The notes beneath the pieces are model-generated. The model made no database searches. It was not told the origin of the DNA and saw only the letters and a program-made list of their open reading frames with translations. From Chelydra serpentina (lineage: Eukaryota > Chordata > Testudines > Chelydridae), in the NCBI GenBank assembly GCA_037349315.1, contig JBAIAC010000057.1, forward strand, positions 4,898,001 through 4,962,000: a DNA stretch of 64,000 nucleotides, in the 5' to 3' direction. How positions within the stretch are numbered: the stretch's first letter is position 1; each line of letters begins with the position of its first letter. The translations under genes and the position numbers were made by a program. Shown one piece after another: positions 13,697 to 25,446 of the stretch.

Positions 13697-16600
13697 GTAA
13701 AAACGGAGCTGGACCATATAATGTGAACAGAACTGTTGCTCTGGCAGAATGGGATTCAGTAAATCTTAAAATACATGTTAAACTGTCTGAGGGAGTCCAG
13801 TGGCGGGAGAGTGAAAGACTTCTTTAAAATGATCACAAAAGTTTTCCTCCCTGTACGGTTAAAAAAACACACAACACCACTAATTTTATTGAGCTGACTG
13901 ATTAAAATAGTGGCTTGTAGGGAGTGTGACAGACTTCCCTGGGTAAAAACAGGCTCTGGTTATATTGATAAAACATTTGTCCAAAACAAGTAACTGTTTA
14001 GATAAGCATGCATATGTCTCTGGCTTTAGTTGCTGGCTCTGCCACACCTACTTTGGGCGGTACAGAAGGGAGATCACAAATTAGCCAAGCCTGAAAAGGC
14101 ATCTCATTGCCCTAGCATGAACGCACCCTCATGCGACAGTGTGTCGGGTTTGGTTAGCCCTACAGGGTGATAACAGCTGTTGCAATAGGAATCCTCTGCT
14201 CCGCCAGCTCTTGTTCTCACTCATAAACTCTAGCACTAGATAATTCTCAAGTCTTATAGCTATTTTCCCTGTAATTTAGAAATAAGCTTTGAGATCACAG
14301 ACATTGTAATGCCTTAGCTAGTAAGGCCTCCAACCTAGAAAGACTGACTTAAGGAATACTAAGCTCTGTATGTATCACATGGCATACGGACAACCAATGA
14401 GCAGGAGGCAAGTCGGGCACCACCCTAATATATGGAAGGGTGTAAATGCTGGTAAGGGAGAGCTACCTGGGGTCGAACTAGAGCAACGGCATGGGATAAA
14501 AGGAAGGAGAAGTGTAGGTTGACTATCAGGGGAAACTTTACCAGTCAAGCTTTGAGTTCCAGAATAGTCTCCCAAGGAAAATGGTGAGTCTTGGAGATGA
14601 AAGCACCAGTCCTGCACTGCTCTGTCTGACTTGATGGGGTTTTTCCTTCTGTACGTTCTGAGTATGAAATTCCCCCAAGGATGAAAACCTCCCTCGTGCA
14701 CCTCCTGTGCAGTGAAGCTTCAAATCCACAGGGTCCTCTGGCTGCTCAGAAGTTTAAGGCTCCGTTTATTCCGGTTAAGTGATGTTGAGCTCACTAAATA
14801 TTTGGGATTTCAGTCTGCCGCAAAGGCACAGAACAGGCTTCAGAGATGTCTAAAAATACTTCTGCTAGTTTAACAGAGGAGCTCAAGACTCTTGGAGGGT
14901 GGCCTTGCACCATAGATCTATATGACGGAACTTTCATATGCTGAAACAACTAGCTTTTAATCTCTCTTTTGAATTGCAGTGTATGCAGGAGATGGGAAAC
15001 AGAAAGGCGAATCGTCTCTATGAAGCCTACCTGCCAGAGACCTTCAGGCGGCCTCAAACAGACCAGCATCCTTTCTTTCCTTGCTACTTGGGGATATAGG
15101 AGACTTAAAAACATGATGAAAAGCCTCTCTACAAAGAGGGCAACTGCTGATCTTTGTGCCTGAGTGTCAGCCATGAAAACAGGTTCCTAGCTAGGCACCC
15201 TATGTGCAGTGCTTCAGATTTGGTACATTACTGTCTTCAATGGAAGAGCTCTGAGTGATCCTTGCTAAGCTCTGTGGAGTACAAGAATTAAATGAAGCCA
15301 GTCTGTTACAACTTGAAGCCCTTGCATGACATATGCATAGGCAGTTCGCTAACAAACTGAAGGGTTGACTTTCAAAAGCACCGAGCACTCTGAGATCCCA
15401 TTGAAGCAGTTGGGATCTGCAAGTGTTCAGCACCTTTTGAAAATGTCGGAATATTCTAAGTTAGGGAAGGTCTCCTAGACCGCAGGGTCACAGTGCTGTA
15501 AACTGAGTGAGAAGCAGGATTGTTGCTCAGTGGCCTGTTTGTTTGTAATATAAAGAGAGACCCTAGGAGCCTGTGTCGACTTCCAGGCTGGAGCCTGGGC
15601 TCTGGAACCCTCCCACCGTGCAGGGTCCTTGAGCCCAGGCTCCAACCCGAGCCTGGAAGTCTACGCAGGAATGAAACAGCCCTGCAGCCTAAGCCATGCA
15701 AGCCTGAGTCAGCTGGCAGAGCTAGCTGTGAGTTTTCCTTTCCTATGTAGACATACCTTCAGATACATGTGATCCGTATCTCAGAATGATTTGTGCCAAT
15801 GCAGGATTGTAAGGAATGCGTGCACAAGTTAGATGCTACTAAGTGATGGTGCTAACAATACTGCTCTTTATTGTAAACTTCCCTAATAGTTACTGTTCAG
15901 TTTTCTTTAAGGGCAATGTGGCCTTTGCTAGTAACTCCTTACTTAACTCCTTTCTGTATCGCTCATGGTCTTTAGCAAAGCTTACTGGCCTGTGGCATCT
16001 TGCCACAATGGACCAAGAAATGACTTTAACTGTCTCTAATAAAAATTTCACCTGAGGAGACCAGGAAAGCCAGCGCTTTGTATGGTGTGTGGATCCCGGC
16101 TAACAGCAAGTCAGCCATCGCTGGGGAGGAAGATTGGTGAGGAAACTGCCTTGAACAAAGACAGTAGCTTAAGTTAGGTCTTAGCCATTAGAAAGTGCAT
16201 TTTTACTTTTAGTTTGCTTGTAACCCTTTTATCTTGGTATCACGTAAACCTATGACTTTTTTTGTTTGATAAACTTGTTTTGCTGTTAATCCGTGCTGTG
16301 CTGTGATTGAGATAAGTATTTGTCAAACACCAGTTGAACTGCTGCGTATTGACTCTTTGAAGGAGCGATGAACTTAATATCTTTTGTGAATGTGCAGTGA
16401 AAGGGACTGTGCATTGCGGAGAGACACATCTGATGAGCTTGGGGGCTAGAGTTCACTGATTGTTAACTGCTAGGCAAGGTTAAGACTGGTAGAGGTTCAG
16501 GGAGTTTGGTGAGGAAGGCAGACTGGTGTGGCAGGAAGCTGACACATGGGCTAATCTCCAGCAAAGCTCACTCTTGCTGAGGCAGAGGGTTAACACGGTG

Positions 16601-19600
16601 GCCTCATAACTCTGGCTATCCCCAGCAGTGTGTTTATATAACTTTAGTAAACTAGATCTAATAATTTCATCCACTCGCTTCAGAAGTATATTTAGCGTGG
16701 ACAACCTTGACACGAACTTAAAGGAACAAAAATAAAATTACTGTTGCAAGAGAACTTCCTTAAACTGCCATTATTTTGTGGTCAAAAAATGTATTTTGTA
16801 GAGCTATTTAACATGTGTCTATATAGACAGCTTCAACTTTTTGAGTCATTCATCCTTAACCAGCCTCTTGCAGAGCCGTGGAGGGCTTTATCAGAGACAA
16901 ATACGAAAAGAAGAAATACATGGATCGAAGTCTTGACATCAGTGCACTTAGGGTTAGTCTAGTTCCTAAGAACTTGTGTGGAAGACCAATCATAAGTTTG
17001 TAAACGCTGCCCTGATATCTTTGTCTTATCCTGAATGTACTTATCATAAAATTGTCTCCAAAACCATCAATTGACAAATGTACAGGACTGGACATCTTGT
17101 CTTATTCCTCAACCTGCAACTGAGTAAACTGTATTTTCAATAGGGTCACAGACTTTTTGGAAGTATTTCTCTTGTGTTGGGAATTTTAACTATTTGGAAC
17201 TCTACTCATTCTCCAAAAGCAGGGACTCTCACGTGGCCATTCTGCAGTTGTATCCTTTGTTACAGCTCTAAATTACCATGTGTACACATGGCAAAACTGG
17301 TTTTAAACTATTAACCAAGGCACTGGAGAAAATTGGTTGCTGGGTAAAGGGAGGTGTTTATAAGCCAAAGTAGTTGCTGCTTTTCATGTTGGTAAAAGGT
17401 GCAGTTCACTACAAACTTGCTTGGAAAAACTAGATTTCTATTTTTATTTTAACTTCCCCCATTGGCCTGAGCTTTGACCCTCACTTCTGTTTGATTCTTT
17501 GTACAGAAAGAAAAAGATGACAAATGGAAAAGGAATAGTGAGTCAGCATCAGAGAAGAAGCTGGAACCCATTATCTTTGAGAAAGTGAAAATGGTAAGGC
17601 AAAAAGTACGGTCGTGGGTCAATTGTAAAGGTCTATCTGGAAAGATACAGGCGTTTTTCAAGTGAAGTAGAGGTGGTACAGCTTACAATGGAAACATGAG
17701 ATTTTTCTGGTCTCTCCTATTAAGAAGTTAATGTGCTGAATCACGCTGGTGCTCTGTATATTCCAGTGTCTTGTCTATAACAGGCCAATACGAGGTGCTT
17801 AGAGAGGGGTTCACCCTTCCCCCACATTTTATGGACAGCGCTCAATCCCAGTTGCCATTTCTATATGGGGGGAGGGATAGCTCAGTGGTTTGAGCATTGG
17901 CCTGCTAAACCCAGGGTTGTGAGTTCAATCCTTGAGGGGGCCATTTAGGGATCTGGGGCAAAAATTGGGGACTGGTCCTGCTTTGAGCAGGGGGTTGGAC
18001 TAGATGACCTCCTAAGGTCCCTTCCCACCCTGATATTCTATGATTCTATGATATGTTCTCCAATCCTGGGATACTGTGTCTCCTGTCCACCATTCCTGAC
18101 TTATCACGGTTTATCTAGTGACTATAGCCCTGTGTTGATACCTTCGAACCCTGATTTAACAGTAAGAAATGAGTCTCTTTGTGGCACTTCATCTCCAAAT
18201 AAGGGCTGCTCGTCTCTCCTGGATCAGTTTTTGTACCATTCCTCTCCACACTTCCCCACCCCCCCAATCTTCTTTCCCCACCACCCCCAATATGTGTGTA
18301 GTGGATTCTAGCTCCCTTCTTTACAGTAAAGGCATATGACATCTAATTTTGTGTAACCCTACAATGACTCTTTCAAGAGACCTAGTCTTCTCCTATCTGG
18401 CTAATTATGCTTTTTGCTAGCTAGTAAAACTGAATTGTATAGTGGTTCTTGGTATACCACAAGCCGCTTATTTTGATGTTAAAACCTACATTTGTGTTCA
18501 GTAATGGAAACCGAAAACACATGACTAATCCTTTTCCAATTAGGGTAAATGCTCCTCCACTTGAATCTTAACGCTATTGCAATTCCTTCCAGGACAAAGG
18601 CAAACAGAATAGCAGAAGCAAATAGTCAAACTCCATCTTTGGCTGTCAGTCCTGATGCTCGTTCTTTAGCAATAATGCCTGTCAGTTAAATGATAAGTTG
18701 CATACGTAGTTGCAGGAGTATAGCTGGAGCACGGGTTATCAGTTGAAGTTCAGAGTGCGTACTGGGCAAGTGTTCACAAATATGTAGGTTTCTTGTCAAG
18801 ATAAGCTGTGTGTCTTGACTGTCCTTCCCGTTAACTGCAAGACAGGAAATGCAAGACTGTACTCGGGAGGTTCGGGACAGGATATGTTTCAGAAAATCCT
18901 TGTGTTTACACTGAACCTCATTATACCAGAATGGTTCTATGATCCTGCTCAGGGTCTTCTGAAGATACTTCATATGTGAACATGCAAATCTTGTAATATC
19001 ATCCAGTCTCCTCTGGCAATAGTTCAAAGTAGAAGGGGCCAATACTGGGAAGCTTTAAGTTCCTTTCTGGCTGATTCTACATAAAATGTATAAAGTATAT
19101 GGGACTCTGTCAGCAGTGATTAGAGAGACTGCCTATATCTTGTCTTTAGATAAGTAACTAGATCTAATTATTTTTGTCTAGTATTAATAATATAATATTT
19201 ATTATTTATTAGACTTTGCTTGAGTATGGCAGAAGAGATATCTCCATTCCAAGATACAAGTACAGCACTCTGTCAGATTCATTTACTTGCTTTCGTAGGA
19301 AACTGAGCCTGACTTACCACTGCTTTAACTTCAGTTTTCAAAGTGTGTAACGCTGTCAATTTGACCTGGATCAGTGCAGTCATAATTCAAGCCCAGAATC
19401 CTTATCCTTTTCCTTTTCACAAAGGTTAAGTAGAAGGTTTGAACTGCAAGATTTCTGGGTTTTAATATTGTCTCTTTTTTTTTTTTTTTTTTAAGCCGCA
19501 AAAGAAAGATGAAATGCAGCCACCAAGAAAAAGTCCCCCTAAATCTACTGAACCTGTAATGGACCTGCTAGGACTTGGTAAGAAAAAGTCACATGCTTTG

Positions 19601-22600
19601 GAACAATCTGAAAAGTATTGAGTAGTACAGAATGGTCTTAAATGTGGTGCCCATAAGTAGGTGGCAGCTGCTAAAGCCCATAATCCTTTGGGGGTGTAGT
19701 ATACCATAAGAAGGCAACTAAATTACACTCTCTTTTCTCTTCTCTATGCCTTCTCCCCTGCCCCCCCCCCCCCCCCCCAAAAAGAGAGAAAAACAACCAA
19801 TCTCTTTGCAAGTAAATAGCCGGATGGCCTCTGGGAATGAGCGTGGCTGCCTGCTTCAGTGAATACTTGTTTTGCCTCTGGGTTAGAGCAGCCTTAAAGC
19901 TCACTTCTCCCACCACTCCCTAAGGTGAAGGGAACTTTCTAACTGGAAAATCGGACATAACAATGATGCAGGAAGGATCTCTTTTGACTGTAGGCTCTTC
20001 TTAAAGGTACTTGCCAATATGCATTCTTGTATCTCAGAATGCTTCATATTATACATGTGGCACTGCTGAAATGCAGCCGCCTCCTGAGGAGGCTGCAGCT
20101 ATCCCAGGGTGGATTGATTCAAATCATGATTGCAATGAGTGATTTAAATCTGCTCACTGGAAACCTTGATTTTAAATCATCAGTTGTAATCTTGTTTTGC
20201 CTCTGCACTTCAGTTATTTTCCTAAAGAGGTTGATTCCTATTGGTTGATACCATTCAAACATGTTGACTTGCAATTAAATATAGTTATTATACTCAATTT
20301 GGTATTATTTGCTAACCCGGAGGCTACATAATATCTAAAAACATTTAAGATATTAAATGGGCACTTATTTAAACAATTGCAGCTTAACAGACATTTATTC
20401 AGATTCTTAATTTTCTCATTTTATTAGAGAAAAATTATCCAGCACATTTAAGGTTTTTTGTGTGTGTTTTTTTTTAACAGAGTTATTTAACAAAGGTAGT
20501 ATCTGTAGTTAGTGTATTGAGCAGTGTTTCTGGTCATCACATCTTTCAAGATTTTAAAACTAGTATCTCTCATCCTCTTCTGTTCACAGATTAGAAGGGG
20601 GGGAGAGAGACTTTTTCCTGCTTTTTTTTTTTTTTTTTTTAAATCCCAGGCAGTTTCTCAATTTTCAATGAACTAGTCATTGAACTAGATTAACTGCAAT
20701 GAAGAAAATATTCTCTGTGCCTGCAGAAGAGGCTACTTGGGTCAAAAGCTGACGTAGCCAACTCTGGTTCCAGTTGCTTAGCCAGTGACTTCTATCAATT
20801 CAGTGATTTCAGTTTCTTTAAAACCTCAGCAGTAAACATGCTTGTCAATTGCATAACAATATTCTTTAATAGACTACTATCGGTTTAGGCCTTAATATAG
20901 GTTGTCATAATTTCAAATTTAATTTTAAATGTTTTATTTTAAAAGGAAACTGTATTTAACGTAAATTTTAAAAAATCCAATTTAAATCCTTTTAATCCAC
21001 TTTAGCATGCTGTATTACAACGGGGAAGGATTACAACTATAGAAATTACCTGTGGTGTCTAGGGCATTCAGCAAGCAACCATTTTTCCTATTATAGATGC
21101 CATCTCTTGTGATGTCGTTTGGAGCATAGAGGTAGCCTATGGGCATAATTTTAGCTTTCCAAGCAGTTTGATTCTTTAGGGAATCTAAATATAAGTGAAA
21201 CTAAGCAAGTCAACTTTCTATCCCAAAGGGGAATAATCCTCCCTGCAAAACTTTATTCCAGTAACAACATGCCACCTAAAACTGACATCGTACGGCCCTA
21301 GGCACCAGCAGAGCACTCCTGCCCTTGCTGTTTGATGCACTAGTCTACTATGGTTCAGGTTTTACGGCGAGTTTCGCAGGTAACCTTTGAGTAGCTTTGT
21401 GCATGAGGCACTCCTGCCAGCGTAAGATTCTCACACGGTGGCAAACCGTAGTGCTACAGATCCATGCTTGATCTAGTTTGGGTTGGTCCTGATCTAGTTT
21501 GGGTTGGTCCTGCTTTGAGCAGGGGGTTGGACTAGATGACCTCCTGAGGTCCCTTCCAACCCTGAGATTCTATGATTCTATGATTCATGCTTCTGTGATT
21601 CCTAAAGTTCAGGGGCAGAGTGTTTCTGTGAATGCTGATTGGTGAAGGGCTCTGAATAGAAACACGTGTGTTCTAAGAAGATTTGTAGTGCATATTTCCT
21701 GCTGCAGGTGAATGAGGGAAATGCAGCTCCCAAGAGTAGCGGAAGCAAAGCCCCCCAACGCGCCTAATCCAGCTGCAGCACAGCGCTTGACATTGCAGCA
21801 GAAATATTCATGTGCTCTCCTCTGCGCAGCAGCTGGGCTGTGGTAGCAGCACAACGTGTGCACCAGTCATTTGCTTCCACACGCTTCTGCTGCTTCGAGT
21901 TTCAGGAGGGGTGGCGGAGACTCAGCGTATGGCAAGATGCTTTTTGTACCCGAAGGAAGTTTTGCTGCACTGGGTGGGGAAGCAAAGCAACGAGCCAAGC
22001 AGTGGGCCGCTCGGGTCACGTAGGGCTCTGCCTTCCCCCTCAATCACTGCCCATTGCAGCTTATTTTGGCGGACCATAGGCCACCTTACCTCAGCTGGCA
22101 GGAAGGCTAGCTAGCCATATTAGCCGTCTAACCTTTGTATGTCTCTCAGATGCTCCTGTGACCAGCACCATCCCAAATGGTAGACCCAGCAGCAGTTTAG
22201 AGAAGGATCTAGATCTCTTTGGTTCCGTGGAATCTAACTCACTCTCTGACTCCAAGAAGGTGAGTAGTGTGTGGTAATAGACTTCCCCAAACACTGCTAG
22301 GTGACTACATGGAGAAGGCCTGCATGTTTTCATCCTCCATGTTCACAAAGATGAGCCTGTCACGGTCTTTTTCTTTTTTTTTTTTTTCCCCAGATCACTG
22401 GCTCTATGCCAACAGCTGGAAGCGCTGGGTCTGTTCCTGAAAACCTCAACCTGTTTCCTGAGCCAGGAAGTAAAGTGGAGGAAATGGGAAAGAAACAACT
22501 CTCTAAAGACTCCATTCTTTCCCTGTATGGTTCTCAGACATCCCAGATGCCTGCCCAAGGTACTGCACATCATGGGGTAGGGGGAGGCAGGGAGCAAGCT

Positions 22601-25446
22601 AAAAGCTTCTGCCACTGATTGGGATGTCCTGAGACCATTAAACTGACAGATCTGAATTGCTTCTAGTGCAACCTTGTTACAATTGGGCAGGTATTCCTTG
22701 GGGAATTACTCTTTTGTTTTGGAATGTAAAATGTACAATCCATGCCCTGGCTCTCGCCTGCACGGTGTATTTATGTAGCCTGCAGAATGTATTCAGGCTG
22801 TCCAGATTCTAAGCATTTAAAAAAAAAAAAAATCTTCTAGCCCTCATGGTTGTGAAGAAAACCTTTCAAGTGTGAGCCAATGCAAGGATGCCTTCAGGCA
22901 GCTTTAGGGGTGTGGACTCCCTTGTCGCCTGTTAATCTCATCAGAGTGTCGACTCTACTTCATTGCCGGCATTAGCTATTCACTTGCTGATCCTTTTAGT
23001 GGGTGGAATGGGAAAGAGTATGAGGGATGCCCACCAGCAGGTGGGAATTGTGTGTTTTAGGGAAGGAAATGAGGAGAGGCGGGAAGAGCGGGAGATTCAC
23101 AAAAGGAGGGAAAGAAACCAAGGCGGATAGAGCAGTGGCTTTAAAGGGGCACATACTTCTCACTGATCCTTACTGAATGGGATAATAAGGTCCTGAATAA
23201 TAACCCCCAGTTTAGTTCCTGCATACGGGCCCCTGGATCTGTGTGCAAACTTCCCATTGACATTGTGGAGTTCTGCTGTGGATCGAGAGTTGTATGTAGA
23301 CCTACTTATACCCCCGTCCATGGGCAATAATTACAGGGGAATTCTGCCCTGTCCTCCAATGGGGTCTGATACCCCTGTTCTTGATATTTGCATTTAAAAT
23401 ACTTGTGATGTCTTCTCGCTCTCGCAAGGGTATCGCTCTGCAGTGACAATACGGAAGTGTACTTGCAATTCAGCACCTTAAGAGTTAGCAAGAGGAGCCT
23501 TTTTGTCCCCGGATGCCTCTTCCTCCCCTTATGATTTCTTGCTTCTTCTAGTCCTTGAGTTTTATTCATCCCATTCTGCATGCTTTAATACCCGCTCCAG
23601 AACTGCCAGGCTCCTGGCAGAGGACAGGATTACATTTGGATCCAGTTGGTGCTCTGCCCCCTGTTCGGGAGTCATGATGATCTGAGGATTTTGTCCCAAG
23701 GACTGAATATGCCGCATCTAAATTGTGTGTGTTGGCCTGGGGAGTAATGGACCAGAACTGGAACTCCAGGCTACAGAATACTAGCAGTCAGTCAGCCCTA
23801 TATTTCTTTTAAAGGGACCTATTTTAGTTATTGCAATACGAAATAAGTGTGTGGCAATTCTGCTCAAGACATGTCAGCCAAATCCAAGTTTCCTAAAAAT
23901 CAGCATTGAGTGTATTTTTTTTCCCTTGGCCACTTACCTTCTTGCCCTATTCCAGGAGCGATGTTCATGGCCCCAGCTCAGATGGCATACCCTGCAGCGT
24001 ACGCGGGCTTTCCAGGTGTCGCCCCACCCAGCAGCATGATTGGCGGCATGATGGCCCCACCAGTAGGAATGATGGCACAACCAGGAGCTCCGGGGATGGT
24101 GACCCCCATGGCTATCCCGGCTGGATATGTGGGTGGCATGCAGACGGCTGTCATTGGCGTCCCCAATGGAATGATGGCAGCGCAGCAAGCCGGGTATGTT
24201 GCTGGCATGGCACCGGTACCACAACCAGTGTATGGTGTGCAACCAGCCCAGCAGCTTCAGTGGAACATTGCTCAGGTGAGACTGATTTGTTCCTGCTCAG
24301 ATCAATGTTTAGTATTGGCCTTTCTTCCGAGGATCTTAAAATGCTTCACAGATACGAAACTACCTCCATCAGCACCCTGGAAGATGGATCCCTTCTTGGA
24401 GATGGGCAGACAGAGGGATGGAAAGACTAAAACTTGTCCAGGGTATCTCAGGACACTGGCAGAGCCAGGAGTCTTGGCACCTAAGCCCCGTTCTATTCAC
24501 TTGTCGTGTCCTCCTTAGCATCATCGCTTTCTCTGTAGTGATCCAAATTGCCAAACCATTGTGCAGTTTGGTAAAACCCTGCCCACCAAACCGCCGAACT
24601 GAACTAAATGTTCTCCATGGCAGAGTGCGGTCGTTCAGCCCAGGGCTGGAATAGGGGGTGTTGCATGAGCAGACTGAGTTGCTGCCGTTGGCAAGCTCTC
24701 AATTCTCGCCTGTGCCTTGCTGGCATCTAGGCCGCACTGATCGTTATTCCATGACTACCAGGTCACCCAGAACTGCAAAGGAGGGAGTTGGCTCCAAATG
24801 AACCTCCTGCAGGCTTACTCTCTAAGCACCATTGCCTGTTACACATCTGACTTCATAAGAAGTTGGCAGGGTATGATGCTTCCGTACTGAGATAATTAGG
24901 GTGTTTTTCCATCTGGCTCTAATTAGATTGTATGTAACAATCAGGCCTCCAGGATACCCTAGGAAATGAGACTATTGCCTTGTCTTTGGCCTTTCGTTTT
25001 AGCAAAATACATTCAATTGAGCTGTCACTTCTTATTAAAGTCTCTTGCCAGAGACTGCTGTCAAGCAGCAAGAATCAAACTCCTTACCTTTCTTTTGGTT
25101 GCGCTGCTTTTCCCCCTCTAAGGCTTGGATCCAGCTAAGCACTCCAGCATGTACTTAACGTGAAGTATGTGCTGTCGTCCCATAAAAGTCAATAGGACTA
25201 TGCCATGTGCTGAACTTTAAGCATGTACCAAGTGCTTTCCTGGACTGAGGCCTAGATGTTTTTCTGCTGTGTGTGTTAGAATGGTTTTCCCTGACCCGGC
25301 TTGTCTCCTTTCCTTCTCAGATGACCCAGCAGATGGCTGGGATGAACTTTTATGGAGCTAATGGCATGATGGGATATGGACAGTCAATGGGCGGAGGAAG
25401 TGCCCAGGGAACCAATCAAACCCTCAGCTCTCAGATGTGGAAATAG
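13563..25446 (+). CDS. SMAP2: SMAP2, stromal membrane-associated protein 2 (ArfGAP), 3' nine exons
   Basis: Nine exons join in frame (134, 86, 79, 87, 82, 110, 166, 320 and 126 nt) to 396 residues plus stop. With about 34 missing N-terminal residues this fits the roughly 429-residue vertebrate SMAP2. SMAP2 is a GTPase-activating protein for Arf1/Arf6 that works on clathrin-coated vesicles at the trans-Golgi network and early endosome. Visible features are the second half of the ArfGAP zinc finger (CIRC) with the arginine-finger segment [20 protein letters not shown], a basic stretch ([14 protein letters not shown]), a clathrin box (MDLLGLD), two LDLF/LNLF-type acidic boxes, and a Met/Gly/Gln-rich C-terminus ending SSQMWK. 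SMAP1 is the alternative paralogue; the [18 protein letters not shown] and NFYGANGMM segments favour SMAP2. All introns are GT-AG except 15066-16873. Confidence 0.95.
14980..15065 (+). CDS. SMAP2: SMAP2 exon: ArfGAP domain, ends at GC donor of U12-type intron
   Basis: The acceptor is TTGAATTGCAG. The exon encodes [20 protein letters not shown] and TFRRPQTD, and stops after the first two bases of a Gln codon (CA). No GT donor exists at the frame-preserving position; the next bases are GCATCCTTTC. Joining to 16874 gives [12 protein letters not shown] in frame, as in the SMAP family. Confidence 0.92.
15066..16873 (+). other. SMAP2: U12-type (minor spliceosome) intron with GC donor
   Basis: The donor GCATCCTTT matches the U12 donor consensus GTATCCTTT at eight of nine positions, differing only at +2. 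Near the 3' end, ATCCTTAAC at 16852-16860 matches the U12 branch consensus TTCCTTAAC at eight of nine. The branch adenosine is 14 nt from the CAG acceptor, inside the 8-21 nt U12 range. There is no long polypyrimidine tract before the acceptor. The intron is in phase 2, and U12 introns favour phases 1 and 2. The frame is kept only by this junction. Confidence 0.85.
15579..15757. repeat. Palindromic non-autonomous element inside the U12-type intron
   Basis: GACTTCCAGGCTGGAGCCTG (from 15579) pairs with the reverse complement at 15622-15661 (GAGCCCAGGCTCC..GAGCCTGGAAGTC). The right part continues CAGGAATGAAACAGCCCTGC and ends TGTAGACATACC, the terminus of an abundant turtle hairpin repeat as I remember it. 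The left end looks truncated. Confidence 0.5.
16874..16952 (+). CDS. SMAP2: SMAP2 exon: end of ArfGAP domain, basic linker
   Basis: The acceptor is CCTCTTGCAG, 14 nt after a U12 branch adenosine; the donor is GTTAGT. The exon encodes [20 protein letters not shown] and DISALR after the split Gln codon. The [11 protein letters not shown] segment is a family signature closing the ArfGAP fold. Confidence 0.93.
17507..17593 (+). CDS. SMAP2: SMAP2 exon: charged linker
   Basis: The acceptor is TTTGTACAG and the donor is GTAAGG. It encodes 29 residues, [20 protein letters not shown] then PIIFEKVKM, in phase 0 at both ends. Highly charged, predicted disordered, and matching the SMAP2 linker. Confidence 0.93.
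17867..18052 (+). repeat. Tortoise Pol III/SINE, near full length
   Basis: Opens GGGGGGAGGGATAGCTCAGT with the tRNA-like A box, then the B box region GTGAGTTCAATCC, a unique middle (CCATTTAGGGATCTGGGGCA), and a CR1 tail ending TATTCTATGATTCTATGAT. Same family as 218-409 in the opposite orientation. Confidence 0.9.
19496..19577 (+). CDS. SMAP2: SMAP2 exon: clathrin box
   Basis: A T20-type polypyrimidine tract and TTAAG acceptor precede it; the donor is GTAAGA. It encodes [20 protein letters not shown] then VMDLLGL, plus one base of the next Asp codon. Across the junction the LLGLD clathrin-box motif is completed; this motif binds the clathrin heavy chain terminal domain in SMAP proteins. Confidence 0.93.
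19761..19778. repeat. Poly-C mononucleotide run (C18)
   Basis: An uninterrupted run of 18 C follows a CT-rich stretch, in the SMAP2 intron just after the clathrin-box exon. Confidence 0.9.
20108..21001. mobile_element. AT-rich element with terminal inverted repeats (unclassified)
   Basis: The left end reads GGTGGATTGATTCAAATCAT; the right end read in reverse complement is GTGGATTAAAAGGATTTAAA. The GTGGATT outer bases agree and the AAATC/ATTTAAA motifs recur as inner repeats. The interior is AT rich with no coding frame. A shortened relative lies at 3939-4190. Confidence 0.5.
21470..21586 (+). repeat. CR1/SINE tail fragment with a 21-bp tandem duplication at its start
   Basis: A unit beginning GATCTAGTTTGGGTTGGTCC occurs twice in tandem (21470-21490, 21491-21511). 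It leads into the standard CR1 tail (GCTTTGAGCAGGGGGTTGGA, then GACCTCCTGAGGTCCC) ending in ATTCTATG repeats. Confidence 0.75.
22150..22259 (+). CDS. SMAP2: SMAP2 exon: Ser-rich linker with DLDLF box
   Basis: The acceptor is TCTCTCAG and the donor is GTGAGT. After the split Asp codon it encodes [20 protein letters not shown] then [16 protein letters not shown]. The DLDLF motif resembles clathrin/adaptor-binding acidic boxes of the family. Confidence 0.92.
22394..22559 (+). CDS. SMAP2: SMAP2 exon: CALM-interaction region
   Basis: The acceptor is TTTTCCCCAG and the donor GTACTG. It encodes [40 protein letters not shown] and [15 protein letters not shown] plus one base. The [14 protein letters not shown] block is strongly conserved between SMAP1 and SMAP2 and belongs to the middle region reported to bind the clathrin assembly protein CALM. 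Confidence 0.93.
23956..24275 (+). CDS. SMAP2: SMAP2 exon: Met/Gly/Ala-rich C-terminal region
   Basis: The acceptor is CTATTCCAG and the donor GTGAGA after CAG. The largest exon, 320 nt; it encodes a low-complexity stretch rich in Met, Gly, Ala and Pro starting [20 protein letters not shown] and ending [13 protein letters not shown]. The composition is typical for SMAP C-termini. The open frame continues past the donor into the intron, but the next exon fits only after splicing. Confidence 0.93.
25123..25252. repeat. Imperfect palindromic reptile repeat (TTAAGCATGT / AAGTCAATAGG core)
   Basis: Outer arms read AAGCACTCCAGCATGTACTT and, in reverse order, TTAAGCATGTACCAAGTGCT around a centre AAGTCAATAGGACTA. 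It is an old self-complementary repeat in the last SMAP2 intron. Confidence 0.45.
25321..25446 (+). CDS. SMAP2: SMAP2 last coding exon and stop
   Basis: The acceptor is CCTTCTCAG. It encodes [40 protein letters not shown] and K, then TAG. The C-terminal QTLSSQMWK block is shared by both SMAP paralogues, and NFYGANGMM is typical of SMAP2. Confidence 0.95.
   Translation: MTQQMAGMNFYGANGMMGYGQSMGGGSAQGTNQTLSSQMWK

Noticed and set aside
15061..15070. Assembly error or pseudogenisation of SMAP2 because of the missing GT donor
   Set aside because: The bases fit a U12-type GC donor with a matching branch site and the protein frame is intact throughout, so a real variant intron is the better explanation.
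17833..17842. GGACAGCGCT right half of an RE1 site in a SMAP2 intron
   Set aside because: The left half (TTCAGCACC) is absent, and SMAP2 is not neuron-restricted.
17867..17940. tRNA gene
   Set aside because: The A and B boxes belong to the SINE head; the cloverleaf is not complete and the CR1 tail follows.
23910..24518. 202-codon frame running past the SMAP2 exon
   Set aside because: Only 23956-24275 is exon; a good GTGAGA donor follows and the last exon joins in frame. The rest is intron read-through.
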